Assembly (NCBI GenBank): GCA_045599065.1
Contig: JAZRVJ010000058.1
Location: forward strand, 1 to 6,840
Origin: Hennigella sp045599065
GTDB lineage: Bacteria > Bacillota_I > Bacilli_A > Mycoplasmatales > Mycoplasmoidaceae
Direction: 5' to 3'
Length of the DNA stretch: 6,840 nucleotides
Both the position numbers and the translations under genes were made by a program. This document shows, piece after piece, positions 1 through 6,546 of this stretch; position 1 is the stretch's first letter, and every line of letters begins with the position of its first letter. The notes below the pieces were generated by a model. That model did no database searches. It saw only the letters and a list, made by a program, of their open reading frames with translations, and had not been told where the DNA came from.

Positions 1-1080
1 TTTGATTTAACTGAAATTAAACAAATCATTGATTATGCACATAAGCATAAAGCAAAGGTTTATGTTGTAACTAATATCTTGTGTCATAATGCAATGATTG
101 ATGGCTTTAAGAAATATCTTAAAGCATTAGTTAAATTAAATCCTGATGCGTTTATTTGTGCTGATCCATATATTATTTCAACAATTCATAAATTGTATCC
201 AAAGAAACAAATTCATGTTTCAACACAACAATCTATTTGTAATTCTAAAGCAGCATTATTTTGAAAGAAACAAGGTGCAGCAAGAATTATCACTGCAAGA
301 GAAATAGATTACAAGAATATCAAATTAATGTGTTCTAGATTAAAAGGAAAGATAGATGTTGAGTACTTCATACATGGTGCACATTGTGTTGGTTATTCTG
401 GTCATTGCACAATGAGCAACAACTTTGCTTTAAGAGATGCTAATGTTGGTGGTTGTGCTCAAAGCTGTAGATGAAAATGAGTATTAATGGATAGAAATCA
501 CAAAGTGATTTCAGATAAATTCATTATGTCTGCTAAAGACATTTGTCAAATTAAGAATTTACCTGCTTTATTAAAATCTGGGTTAACAAGTTTTAAAATT
601 GAAGGAAGAATGAAATCTGTTCATTATATTGCTACAGTAGTTAATACTTATGCACAAGAAATGAGAGATTTCTATGCAAAAAAATTAACTGCTAAAAGAA
701 TTAAAATGTATGAACAAGAAATAGCTAAAGCAGCTAATCGTGAAACATCATATGCCTGATTTAAAGGTAAACCAACAAACAAGCAAATGCTTTATGGAAA
801 TGAAGATAAAAAACTTAACCAAAACTTTGCTTTTATCATAGATAAAAATCTTAAAGATGGTTATTATGAAATTATTTCCAAAAACTACTTCACAACTAAG
901 AATAAAATGGAAGTATTTGGTAAGAACCATGATTTAATAAAGATCAAAATTTCTAAGATTATTGATGTTAAAGAAAATAAACAAGTATCTAAAGTGAATC
1001 GTCCAATGTATCATTACATAATTAAGACAAATAACAATAAATTGTCTGTTGGTGATATAGGTAGAATTAGCCTAAAGTAA
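1..1080 (+). CDS. Peptidase U32 family protein, TrhP/YrrO-like (5' partial)
   Basis: The reading frame is open from base 1 to the TAA at 1078-1080 when TGA is Trp (TGA at 262, 472, 478 and 757), giving 359 visible residues. The U32 signature lies at residues 121-139 (E-Y-F-x2-G-A-x-C-x6-C-x2-S). It is followed by RDANVGGCAQSCRWKW (145-160), SAKD (177-180) and KIEGRMKS (199-206). Cys129, 136, 152 and 156 match the four cysteines thought to hold a 4Fe-4S cluster in this family. By comparison with remembered relatives, only about 40 N-terminal residues are missing. Despite the name, characterised members with this layout (E. coli TrhP, B. subtilis YrrN/YrrO) act in 5-hydroxyuridine formation at tRNA position 34, while the related RlhA hydroxylates 23S rRNA. 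A tRNA/rRNA hydroxylation role is therefore inferred, and true protease activity looks unlikely. The C-terminus (VGDIGRISLK) looks complete. Family assignment is firm, substrate is not. Confidence 0.9.
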
Positions 1081-1099
1081 GAAAATATTTTATATTTTC
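1081..1099 (+). terminator. Possible weak A/T hairpin after the U32 gene
   Basis: Starting at the base after the U32 stop codon, GAAAATAT (1081-1088) and ATATTTTC (1092-1099) are perfect inverted repeats around a TTT loop. The 8-bp stem has only one G-C pair and there is no long T-run after it, so it would be a feeble terminator at best. In DNA this A/T-rich such a palindrome may arise by chance. Confidence 0.25.
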
Positions 1100-1100
1100 T

Positions 1101-1106
1101 TATAAT
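1101..1106 (+). promoter_or_regulatory. Putative -10 box (TATAAT) for the glycosyltransferase gene
   Basis: A perfect TATAAT ends only 12 bases before the ATG at 1119. Transcription starting about 7 bases downstream would leave a leader of roughly six bases, with no Shine-Dalgarno sequence. No clear -35 box is seen, which is common in mycoplasma promoters. The close fit of box and start codon suggests a leaderless mRNA. Confidence 0.5.
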
Positions 1107-1118
1107 TAATTTAACTTT

Positions 1119-2324
1119 ATGAAAATTACTGTAGTTTGTGATATTTTAGGTAAAGAAGACAATGGAACAACCATTGCTACTATGAACTTTATCAGACACT
1201 TGCAAAAACACCACAAAGTGAAAATTTTATGTGCTGATAAAACTAAAAAGGGATTACCAGACTACTATGTAGTAGGAACAAAAAAGTTTACTGGACCAAT
1301 CAAAAAGTTTGTAAACTCTACAGGTTTCCAATTAGCTAAACCAGATAAATATACAGTTATGCATGCTGTATTAGGTGCTGATGTGGTTCATGTCTTTGAA
1401 CCATTTGCTTTAGGTATGGCAGCAATTAGAATCGCAAATAAGGCAAACATTCCTGTTACAACTGCATTGCATATCATGCCAGAACATTTAACTTACTATA
1501 TCAATATTGATAAAGTGTGAGCAGCAAACTCATTCTTATACAAATATTGATGAAACAACACTTACAAAAAAGTTGATGCAATTCATTACCCAACAAATTT
1601 CGCAAAGAGCATTTTTGCATATCGTAATCCAGGAACTGAAAAAATAAAATCTTATGTTATTTCTAATGGTGTAAAACCTAATGTAAAACCGATGAAGGTT
1701 TCTAAGCCATCAAAATTTAAAAATAAGATAGTTATCTTATGCTGTGGTAGATTCTCTCCGGAAAAAGCACAAGAAACTTTAATAAGAGCAGTTAAGAAAT
1801 CTAAGTATGAAAGTAAGATTCAATTAATCTTTGCTGGACAAGGTCAAAAAAAGAAATACTATCAAAAGATTTCTAAAGATTTAACTAACAAACCAGTGTT
1901 CTACAGATTCAAACACGATGAATTAATTAAAGTAGTTAACTATTGTGATCTATTTGTGCATCCAGCAATTATTGAAACTGAAGGTATTTCTGTTCTTGAA
2001 GCAATCACTTGTGGTAAATTAGTAATAGTTTCCGATTCAAAGAATGCCGCACCACAAACTTTTGGTATTAATAAGAAATGTATTTTCAAGTCAGGTAGTT
2101 CAAAAGCTTTAAGAGACATGATCGATTATTGAATTTCTCATCCTAAAGAGAAAAAAGAAATTGAAAAAAAGAATTTATTATTAGCTAAAGAATATAGTTT
2201 TGCTTCTTGCATGAACAGACTAGAGCAAATGTTATTTGATGCAGTAAGATTACATGTTCCTTACAAAAACAAATATTTAAGACGTGTAAAAAGACAACAA
2301 AGACAAAGAAAAAAAGCACGTTAG
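1119..2324 (+). CDS. GT4-type glycosyltransferase, possibly glycolipid-forming
   Basis: The 401-residue protein reads through TGA (Trp) at 1518, 1548, 1551 and 2130. It has the two-domain GT-B layout. The N-terminal Rossmann half begins MKITVVCDILG, with GADVVHVFEP in the middle and YPTNFAKSIF and VISNGV leading to the hinge. The C-terminal half has CCGRFSPEKA (Arg211, Lys216, usually binding the nucleotide-sugar phosphates), a LIFAGQG strand (236-242) and the retaining GT4 E-x7-E motif (Glu286...Glu294, in ETEGISVLEA). These features indicate transfer of a sugar from an NDP-sugar with retention of configuration. Its length is close to that of diacylglycerol glucosyltransferases such as the A. 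laidlawii enzyme, and convergent galE-galU could supply UDP-glucose/galactose, so a diacylglycerol acceptor is plausible but unproven. The last ~19 residues are very basic (RRVKRQQRQRKKAR), suited to binding acidic membrane lipids or RNA. No signal peptide or membrane helix is seen. No RBS precedes the ATG. Confidence 0.88.
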
Positions 2325-2332
2325 TGCTTTTT
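2311..2332. terminator. Bidirectional rho-independent terminator between convergent genes
   Basis: AAAAAGCAC (2311-2319) pairs perfectly with GTGCTTTTT (2324-2332) around a GTTA loop. On the plus strand the stem ends in TTTTTATTTT; on the minus strand the other arm ends in a long T-run (complement of the A-run at about 2308-2315). It can therefore stop transcription of both the glycosyltransferase gene and galU-galE. The plus-strand stop TAG (2322-2324) lies in the loop and stem edge. The galE stop TAA (2333-2331) overlaps the end of the other arm. Confidence 0.85.
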
Positions 2333-3299
2333 ATTTTACATATCTTTTTCTGAATTTGTAGTCAGAAACAATCATATCTTTTAAAGTATATTTAGGTTTT
2401 CAACCCAATGTTTTTCTTGCTAATGCATTAGAAGCAGTTAATTTAGCAGGGTCACCAGCTCTATTTGGTTTAAATTCTCATTTTAAATCTTTACAAACAT
2501 ACTTCTTTGCATTCTTTACAATATCTAATACTGTATAACCGCTATTGCTTCCTAGACAGAAGATACCAGATTTGTTTTTGTTTAAGTATTTAATTCCATC
2601 TAAAGCAGCTTGAGCTAGATCTTGTACATGGATATAGTCTCTCAAGCATGTTCCATCTTTGGTTGGATATTTGTTACCAAATATCTTTACTTTTCTATGA
2701 TGAATAATTGCATCATTTATTGCAGGAATTAATAGGTTTGGTTTTTTCTTGGCCATTCCATATCTTCCTGATTTACTTGCACCAGCAACATTGAAGAATC
2801 TATAAGCAACAAAGTTAATACCATAAGCTTTTTTAGCATCCATTAATAGTTGTTCACATATTAACTTTGTTGCACCATATGGATTGCAAGGAACTGTTGG
2901 AGATTTTTCATTAACTGGAACTTTTTTACAGTTACCAAAGGTAGCAGCGGAGCTAGCAAAAACAATTTTTTTGATTTTGTTAGCTGCCATTGCTTTTAAA
3001 ACTGTAGCTGTTCCACCAACATTAGTTAAGTAATAATCAGCAGGTTTTTCTACAGATTCTGGAACAATAGCCTTTGCAGCATATAAGGTAACAACATCGA
3101 TTTTGTACTTTTTCATGATTTTATTTAATAAATCATAATCAAGCATATCACCCTTAATAAAAGTAGCGTTTGGATGAACAAGCTTTTTGAAACTTGTTGA
3201 AAAGTTATCTACAACAATAACCTTGTGACCTTTTTCAATAAATAATTCTGTTGCAACAGATCCAATGAATCCGGCACCGCCAATATTTAGGATTCTCAT
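2331..3299 (-). CDS. galE: UDP-glucose 4-epimerase
   Basis: Interconverts UDP-glucose and UDP-galactose using tightly bound NAD+. The 322-residue protein is a short-chain-dehydrogenase (SDR) type enzyme. It has the NAD-binding G-G-A-G-F-I-G loop at residues 7-13, Asp31-Asn32 at the end of the second strand, SSAATFG (116-122) and the catalytic Tyr141-x3-Lys145 in NPYGATK. Also present are RFFNVAGA (167-174) and the GalE-typical DGTCLRDYIHVQDLA (215-229). The C-terminal part is seen only by reading TGA as Trp (complement of 2478-2480 and 2400-2402). It contains the substrate-end motif NRAGDPAKL and LGWKPKY, then stops at TAA, complement of 2331-2333. The usual HFAA segment reads LYAA here (72-75), a mild deviation. 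The start ATG shares one base with the galU stop and has its own RBS. Both genes probably share one mRNA that ends at the 2311-2332 hairpin. Confidence 0.95.
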
Positions 3300-4174
3300 T
3301 ATTTAACTCCTTTGATGTGTCTTAACACATCTTTTCTTAATTGAGGGTCATGCAAAGCAAAATCGATTGTTGCTTTAACCATTCCTAATTTATTACCTAA
3401 ATCATATCTTTTGCCTTTAAACTTACATGCATGAATTTTTTCTTTCTTTAGTAAGTTTTTAAAGGCATCAGTAAGTTGAACTTCACCAGATTTATCTTTT
3501 TTAGTTTTCCTAATAGATTTAAATATTTCTGGAGTTAGGATATATCTTCCTAAAGCAGCAAAATTACTTGGGGCTTTTGCAATATTTGGTTTTTCTACTA
3601 TACATTTAATAGCAAAAATAGATTGTTTAGTATCTTCTTTATTAATTGGAGAGACAATTCCATATTTGTTTACATCAGACATTCTTACTGGTTGAACACC
3701 AATAATAGAAGTTTTTGTTTGGTTATAAGCTTCAATACATTGCTTTAAAGCTGTTTTTTCTGCAGGAACAATAACATCATCACCCAATAAAACAGCAATA
3801 GGATCTTTACCTGCAAATCTCTTTGCATAACTTATAGCATTTCCCAAACCAAGCATTTTGTTTTGGTAAACAAATGTAATCTTGCAAAGATTAGCTAATT
3901 TGATTACTTCTTTGTACATTGCTGCTTTCTTTTTAGCTTTTAAGTTAGCCTCAAGCGATCTATTGTGACCAAAATAAGTTTTAATAGCTTTCTTACGTCT
4001 AGAAAGAACAATTAAAATGTCCTTTATACCTGAATCAATAGCTTCTTGCACAATATATTGAATAGCAGGTTTATTAATAATTGGTATCATTTCTTTATCT
4101 ACTGCTTTAGTAGCAGGTAATAGTCTTGTACCAAAACCTGCGGCCGGAATTACGGCTTTTGTCACTTTTCTCAT
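3299..4174 (-). CDS. galU: UTP-glucose-1-phosphate uridylyltransferase (UDP-glucose pyrophosphorylase)
   Basis: Makes UDP-glucose from UTP and glucose-1-phosphate, the cytosolic entry point for UDP-sugar synthesis. The 291 residues match the usual bacterial GalU length. The nucleotide-binding loop is AAGFGTRLLPATK (11-23), followed by KEMIPIINKPAIQYIVQEA (27-45). LLGDD (129-133) holds the metal-binding aspartate, VEKP (193-196) the active-site lysine region, and APSNFAALGRYIL (201-213), SGEVQLTDA (229-237) and YDLGNKLG (257-264) complete the family pattern. Two small deviations are seen. The usual xPKEMLP reads VDKEMIP, and the usual GLGHA reads GLGNA (109-113). No Trp codon occurs in this gene. 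The start is supported by AAGGAG on the minus strand (4186-4181), six bases before the ATG. It is the first gene of a galU-galE unit, with a TATAAT box at 4209-4204 on the same strand. Confidence 0.95.
   Translation of the reverse strand: MRKVTKAVIPAAGFGTRLLPATKAVDKEMIPIINKPAIQYIVQEAIDSGIKDILIVLSRRKKAIKTYFGHNRSLEANLKAKKKAAMYKEVIKLANLCKITFVYQNKMLGLGNAISYAKRFAGKDPIAVLLGDDVIVPAEKTALKQCIEAYNQTKTSIIGVQPVRMSDVNKYGIVSPINKEDTKQSIFAIKCIVEKPNIAKAPSNFAALGRYILTPEIFKSIRKTKKDKSGEVQLTDAFKNLLKKEKIHACKFKGKRYDLGNKLGMVKATIDFALHDPQLRKDVLRHIKGVK
3307..3313 (-). promoter_or_regulatory. galE ribosome binding site inside the end of galU
   Basis: The minus strand reads AAAGGAG here, seven bases before the galE ATG (3299-3297), and lies within the last codons of galU. 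Together with the one-base TAATG stop/start overlap this implies translational coupling of galE to galU and fixes the galE start. Confidence 0.8.
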
Positions 4175-4203
4175 TATTTTCTCCTTATTAGAGTCTTATC
4201 TAT

Positions 4204-4209
4204 ATTATA
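4204..4209 (-). promoter_or_regulatory. Putative -10 box for galU-galE
   Basis: A perfect TATAAT on the minus strand lies 29 bases before the galU ATG, predicting a leader of about 23 bases that contains the AAGGAG site. No recognisable -35 box is present. The position where one would fall (about 4227-4232) overlaps the oppositely directed TATAAT at 4223-4228. Confidence 0.55.
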
Positions 4210-4222
4210 ATTAATATATATT

Positions 4223-4228
4223 TATAAT
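4223..4228 (+). promoter_or_regulatory. Putative -10 box for the lipid kinase-deo genes
   Basis: A perfect TATAAT ends 23 bases before the ATG at 4252, giving a leader of about 17 bases that includes AGGAAAG (4242-4248). A second plus-strand TATAAT at 4206-4211 is an alternative. No -35 consensus is seen. No promoter-like gap exists between the downstream genes, so this may drive the whole lipid kinase-deoD-deoC-deoA run. Confidence 0.5.
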
Positions 4229-4251
4229 ATATATTAAACATAGGAAAGCAT

Positions 4252-5148
4252 ATGCAAACGATTCATTTAATTTGCAATCCTGTATCAGGCAAGGGAAAGA
4301 CAGTTAGTTCGCTTGCTAAGATCAAAGACTGAGCTTGTACACAAAAAGACTTAGATCTTAAAGTTCACATGACTGAAAATGTTGGACATGCTTCTATTAT
4401 TACTAAAGATTTAACTTCTACTGGTCAACCAGTAACAATTTTTGTTTTAGGGGGAGATGGAACACTAAACGAAGTTTTAAATGGTATAGATAATTTTGAA
4501 AATACAAAGATAGGTATTTTACCTTTTGGTTCAGGAAACGATTTTGCTTTTGCTTTAGGCATTAAAATGGATGATCCAGTTGAATTATTCAATACATATA
4601 TTCATCAACCTGTTCAAAGAAAAGTAGATTTTATGCTTTTAAATAATAAGTATAGAGTTATGAATGCTGTTGGAATAGGTCTATCAGCAGAAGTTATAGT
4701 TTTAAGAAATAAAATGAAACACTTTAAACCTAGTACGCAATATTCTATTGCAACTATTAGAAAATCATTATTTTGAAAAGGTAAAGATTTAACATTGCAA
4801 TTAGATGATGGCGCACCACGATCATTATCAACAATGTGATTAACTATTAACAACGGTAAAAGAATTGGTTCAAACGTTATTACTGCACCAACATCATTAC
4901 CAGATGATGGTTTAATGAACATTTCATATATCTTAACTTTTAATAGAATTCATACTTTATCTAACCTAATAAGAATTAAAAAAGGACATATAGAAAAAGT
5001 TCCTTATGCAAGATTTGCTAAAGCAAAAGAAGTAAAAATTGATTTATCTGATTCCGCTGTGGAATATGATGGAAATTTAATTGAACATCAAAAACAAATC
5101 ACAATTAAATTAATTCCAGGTAAATTAAATTTAATTACAGATAAGTAA
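4252..5148 (+). CDS. Diacylglycerol/lipid kinase (DagK/YegS/BmrU family)
   Basis: Expected to phosphorylate diacylglycerol or a related lipid with ATP, recycling it to phosphatidic acid at the cytoplasmic membrane face. The 298 residues read through TGA (Trp) at 4330, 4774 and 4837. Family motifs occur in order: NPVSGKGK (9-16), the nucleotide-binding LGGDGTLNEVLNG (66-78), ILPFGSGNDFA (89-99), a MNAVGIGLSAEV segment (137-148) and APTSLPDDG (212-220), which carries the aspartates of the structural Mg site. The length is typical, about 300 residues. One oddity: the conserved C-terminal DGE, whose Glu I recall as the proposed general base (Glu273 of S. aureus DgkB), appears here as DGN (273-275). 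Catalysis may be altered or another acid may serve. The start MQTIHLICNP is backed by AGGAAAG upstream. The stop overlaps the deoD RBS, so it is probably co-transcribed with the deo genes. The exact lipid substrate cannot be read from the sequence. Confidence 0.9.
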
Positions 5149-5153
5149 AGGAG
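5148..5153 (+). promoter_or_regulatory. deoD ribosome binding site overlapping the lipid kinase stop
   Basis: AAGGAG begins on the last base of the lipid kinase TAA codon and ends five bases before the deoD ATG. The tight overlap argues that both genes are read from one transcript and that termination on the first may aid initiation on the second. Confidence 0.8.
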
Positions 5154-5158
5154 AAATT

Positions 5159-5893
5159 ATGGCACTATCAAACGCAACACCACATATTGGAGCAAGAAAA
5201 GGTCAAATCGCTAAACGTGTTTTGATGCCCGGTGATCCTAAAAGAGCACAATGGATTGCTAGAAAATATTTAAAGAACGCTAAATTAGTTAATGACGTTA
5301 GAGGAATGCTTGGTTATACAGGCACATACAAAGGTGTTCCTGTAACAGTTATGGCTCATGGTATGGGTTTACCATCCATTTGTATCTATAGCCATGAACT
5401 TTATAATTTCTATGGTGCTAAAGTTATTTATCGTATCGGTAGCTGTGGTGTAGGTAATAGAGCTAAGGTAAATGTTGGAGATGTTATTTTAGCTAATTGA
5501 GCTTATTCAACAACTCCAATTAAACCTTGATTAAAAGTTAAACCAGATGGTAAAAACATTATGAAGCCTACAAAAAGCTGTAATGAAAATATTATGAAAA
5601 CAGCTAAGAAGCATCACATCGTTTACCATCTTAAAGGTGTTGTTTGTGAAGACTTCTTTTATAAAGACACTCCATTACATATCATTCACAAAAGAACAGG
5701 AACATCCGTTCTTGAAATGGAAGCTTTTGGTTTATTTTTAGAAGCCAAAAGAATGAAAAGAAAAGCAGCTTGCTTACTTACAGTAAGTGACAACATTGAT
5801 ACACACATGGCTCTAAGTCCATTAGCAAGAGCAACAACATTTACAGATATGGCTGAACTTGCCTTAGAGTCTATTATTAATGAAAAGGTATAG
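5159..5893 (+). CDS. deoD: Purine-nucleoside phosphorylase (DeoD type)
   Basis: Cleaves purine ribo- and deoxyribonucleosides with phosphate, giving a free base and (deoxy)ribose-1-phosphate. This is a key purine salvage step in organisms that do not make purines. The 244 residues include two TGA Trp codons (5498, 5528) and the window's only TGG Trp (residue 32). It matches the hexameric bacterial DeoD pattern: TPHIGA with His9, phosphate-site residues in PGDPKRA (Gly25, Arg29), VRGMLGYTG (Arg48) and YRIGSCG (Arg92). The sugar/base site is LEMEAFG (Glu186, Met187, Glu188), and the catalytic Asp211 is in TVSDN. Arg224 in ARATTF corresponds to the helper arginine (Arg217 in E. coli). All key residues are present, so it should be active. 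At 244 residues it is slightly longer than E. coli DeoD, with small insertions at the N-terminus and before residue 186. deoC follows after one base. Confidence 0.96.
5883..5888 (+). promoter_or_regulatory. deoC ribosome binding site within the end of deoD
   Basis: AAAAGG ends six bases before the ATG at 5895 and lies inside the last deoD codons. It decides between two in-frame starts. The upstream ATG at 5880 has no purine-rich site at the right distance, and its five extra residues (MKRYS) have no counterpart in the family, which normally begins just before IDHTLLK. Confidence 0.65.
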
Positions 5894-5894
5894 T

Positions 5895-6545
5895 ATGCAA
5901 ATTAATAAATACATTGATCATACACTATTAAAAGCAGATGCATCTTTAAATGAAATTAAAAAGCTATGCTTAGAAGCAAAGAAATACAAATTTGCTTCTG
6001 TTTGCATTAATCCTTATTACATTCCTTACTGTAAAAAACTTTTAAAAGGCTCTAAAGTAAAAGTTTGTACAGTTATAGGTTTTCCTTTAGGACAAATGTC
6101 TGCTTTAAGTAAATTGCTTGAAGCAATTAATGCTATTGATGTAGGCGCAAATGAAGTAGATATGGTTTTAAACATAGCTGCCCTAAAAGCAAAAGATTTT
6201 AATTATGTAGTTGATGAAATTAAATGTATTGCTAATGCATGTCGTGTTAGAAAAGTAATTTTAAAAGTTATTATTGAAACTTGTTTATTAACTAAACAAG
6301 AAAAGATTAATGCTTGTAAATGTGTTACTAAAGCAAAAGCAGATTTTATTAAAACATCAACGGGCTTTTCGACTGCTGGCGCAACTTTTGAAGATGTAGC
6401 ACTTTTAAGAAAATATTGTCCTAAATCAATTAAAGTAAAAGCTGCTGGTGGAATTAGAACAAAGGCAGATGCTTTAAAAATGATAAAGCTAGGAGCAGAT
6501 AGATTAGGAACATCAAGAGGTGTTAGTCTAGTTAAGGGTAAATAA
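5895..6545 (+). CDS. deoC: Deoxyribose-phosphate aldolase
   Basis: Splits 2-deoxyribose-5-phosphate into glyceraldehyde-3-phosphate and acetaldehyde through a Schiff-base intermediate, linking deoxynucleoside breakdown to glycolysis. The 216 residues match the short Gram-positive DERA form (about 220, versus about 259 in E. coli). The class I TIM-barrel motifs appear in order: IDHTLLK (7-13), FASVCINP (33-40), CTVIGFPLG (58-66), GANEVDMVLNI (84-94, Asp89 being the proton-relay aspartate) and LKVIIET (123-129). Then come ADFIKTSTGFST (149-160) with Schiff-base Lys153, and KVKAAGGIRT (180-189) with the second active-site Lys182. GADRLGTSRG near the C-terminus supplies the phosphate site. It contains no Trp codon. 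An ATG at 5880 would add five residues and overlap deoD by 14 bases, but 5895 is preferred on RBS and family grounds. It lies one base after deoD and one base before deoA, as in a tight operon. Confidence 0.95.
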   Translation: MQINKYIDHTLLKADASLNEIKKLCLEAKKYKFASVCINPYYIPYCKKLLKGSKVKVCTVIGFPLGQMSALSKLLEAINAIDVGANEVDMVLNIAALKAKDFNYVVDEIKCIANACRVRKVILKVIIETCLLTKQEKINACKCVTKAKADFIKTSTGFSTAGATFEDVALLRKYCPKSIKVKAAGGIRTKADALKMIKLGADRLGTSRGVSLVKGK

Positions 6546-6546
6546 G

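Noticed and set aside
748..930. Minus-strand open frame of about 60 codons
   Set aside because: It lies antisense inside the U32 gene, has low-complexity hydrophobic content, no RBS and no recognisable family.
1..1080. U32 gene looking like three broken fragments, a possible pseudogene
   Set aside because: The breaks are all TGA codons in one continuous frame and homology runs straight across them; with TGA as Trp the gene is intact.
4201..4240. Near-palindromic A/T stretch as a defined operator or origin
   Set aside because: It is explained by two opposing TATAAT boxes in very A/T-rich DNA; no repeated operator-like or DnaA-box pattern is visible.
4614..4922. Minus-strand open frame of about 100 codons
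   Set aside because: It is entirely antisense to the lipid kinase, whose motifs are clear on the plus strand; no independent coding evidence.
5880..5894. Upstream ATG as the deoC start
   Set aside because: No suitably placed RBS precedes it, the extra five residues are not family-like, and the ATG at 5895 has AAAAGG six bases upstream.
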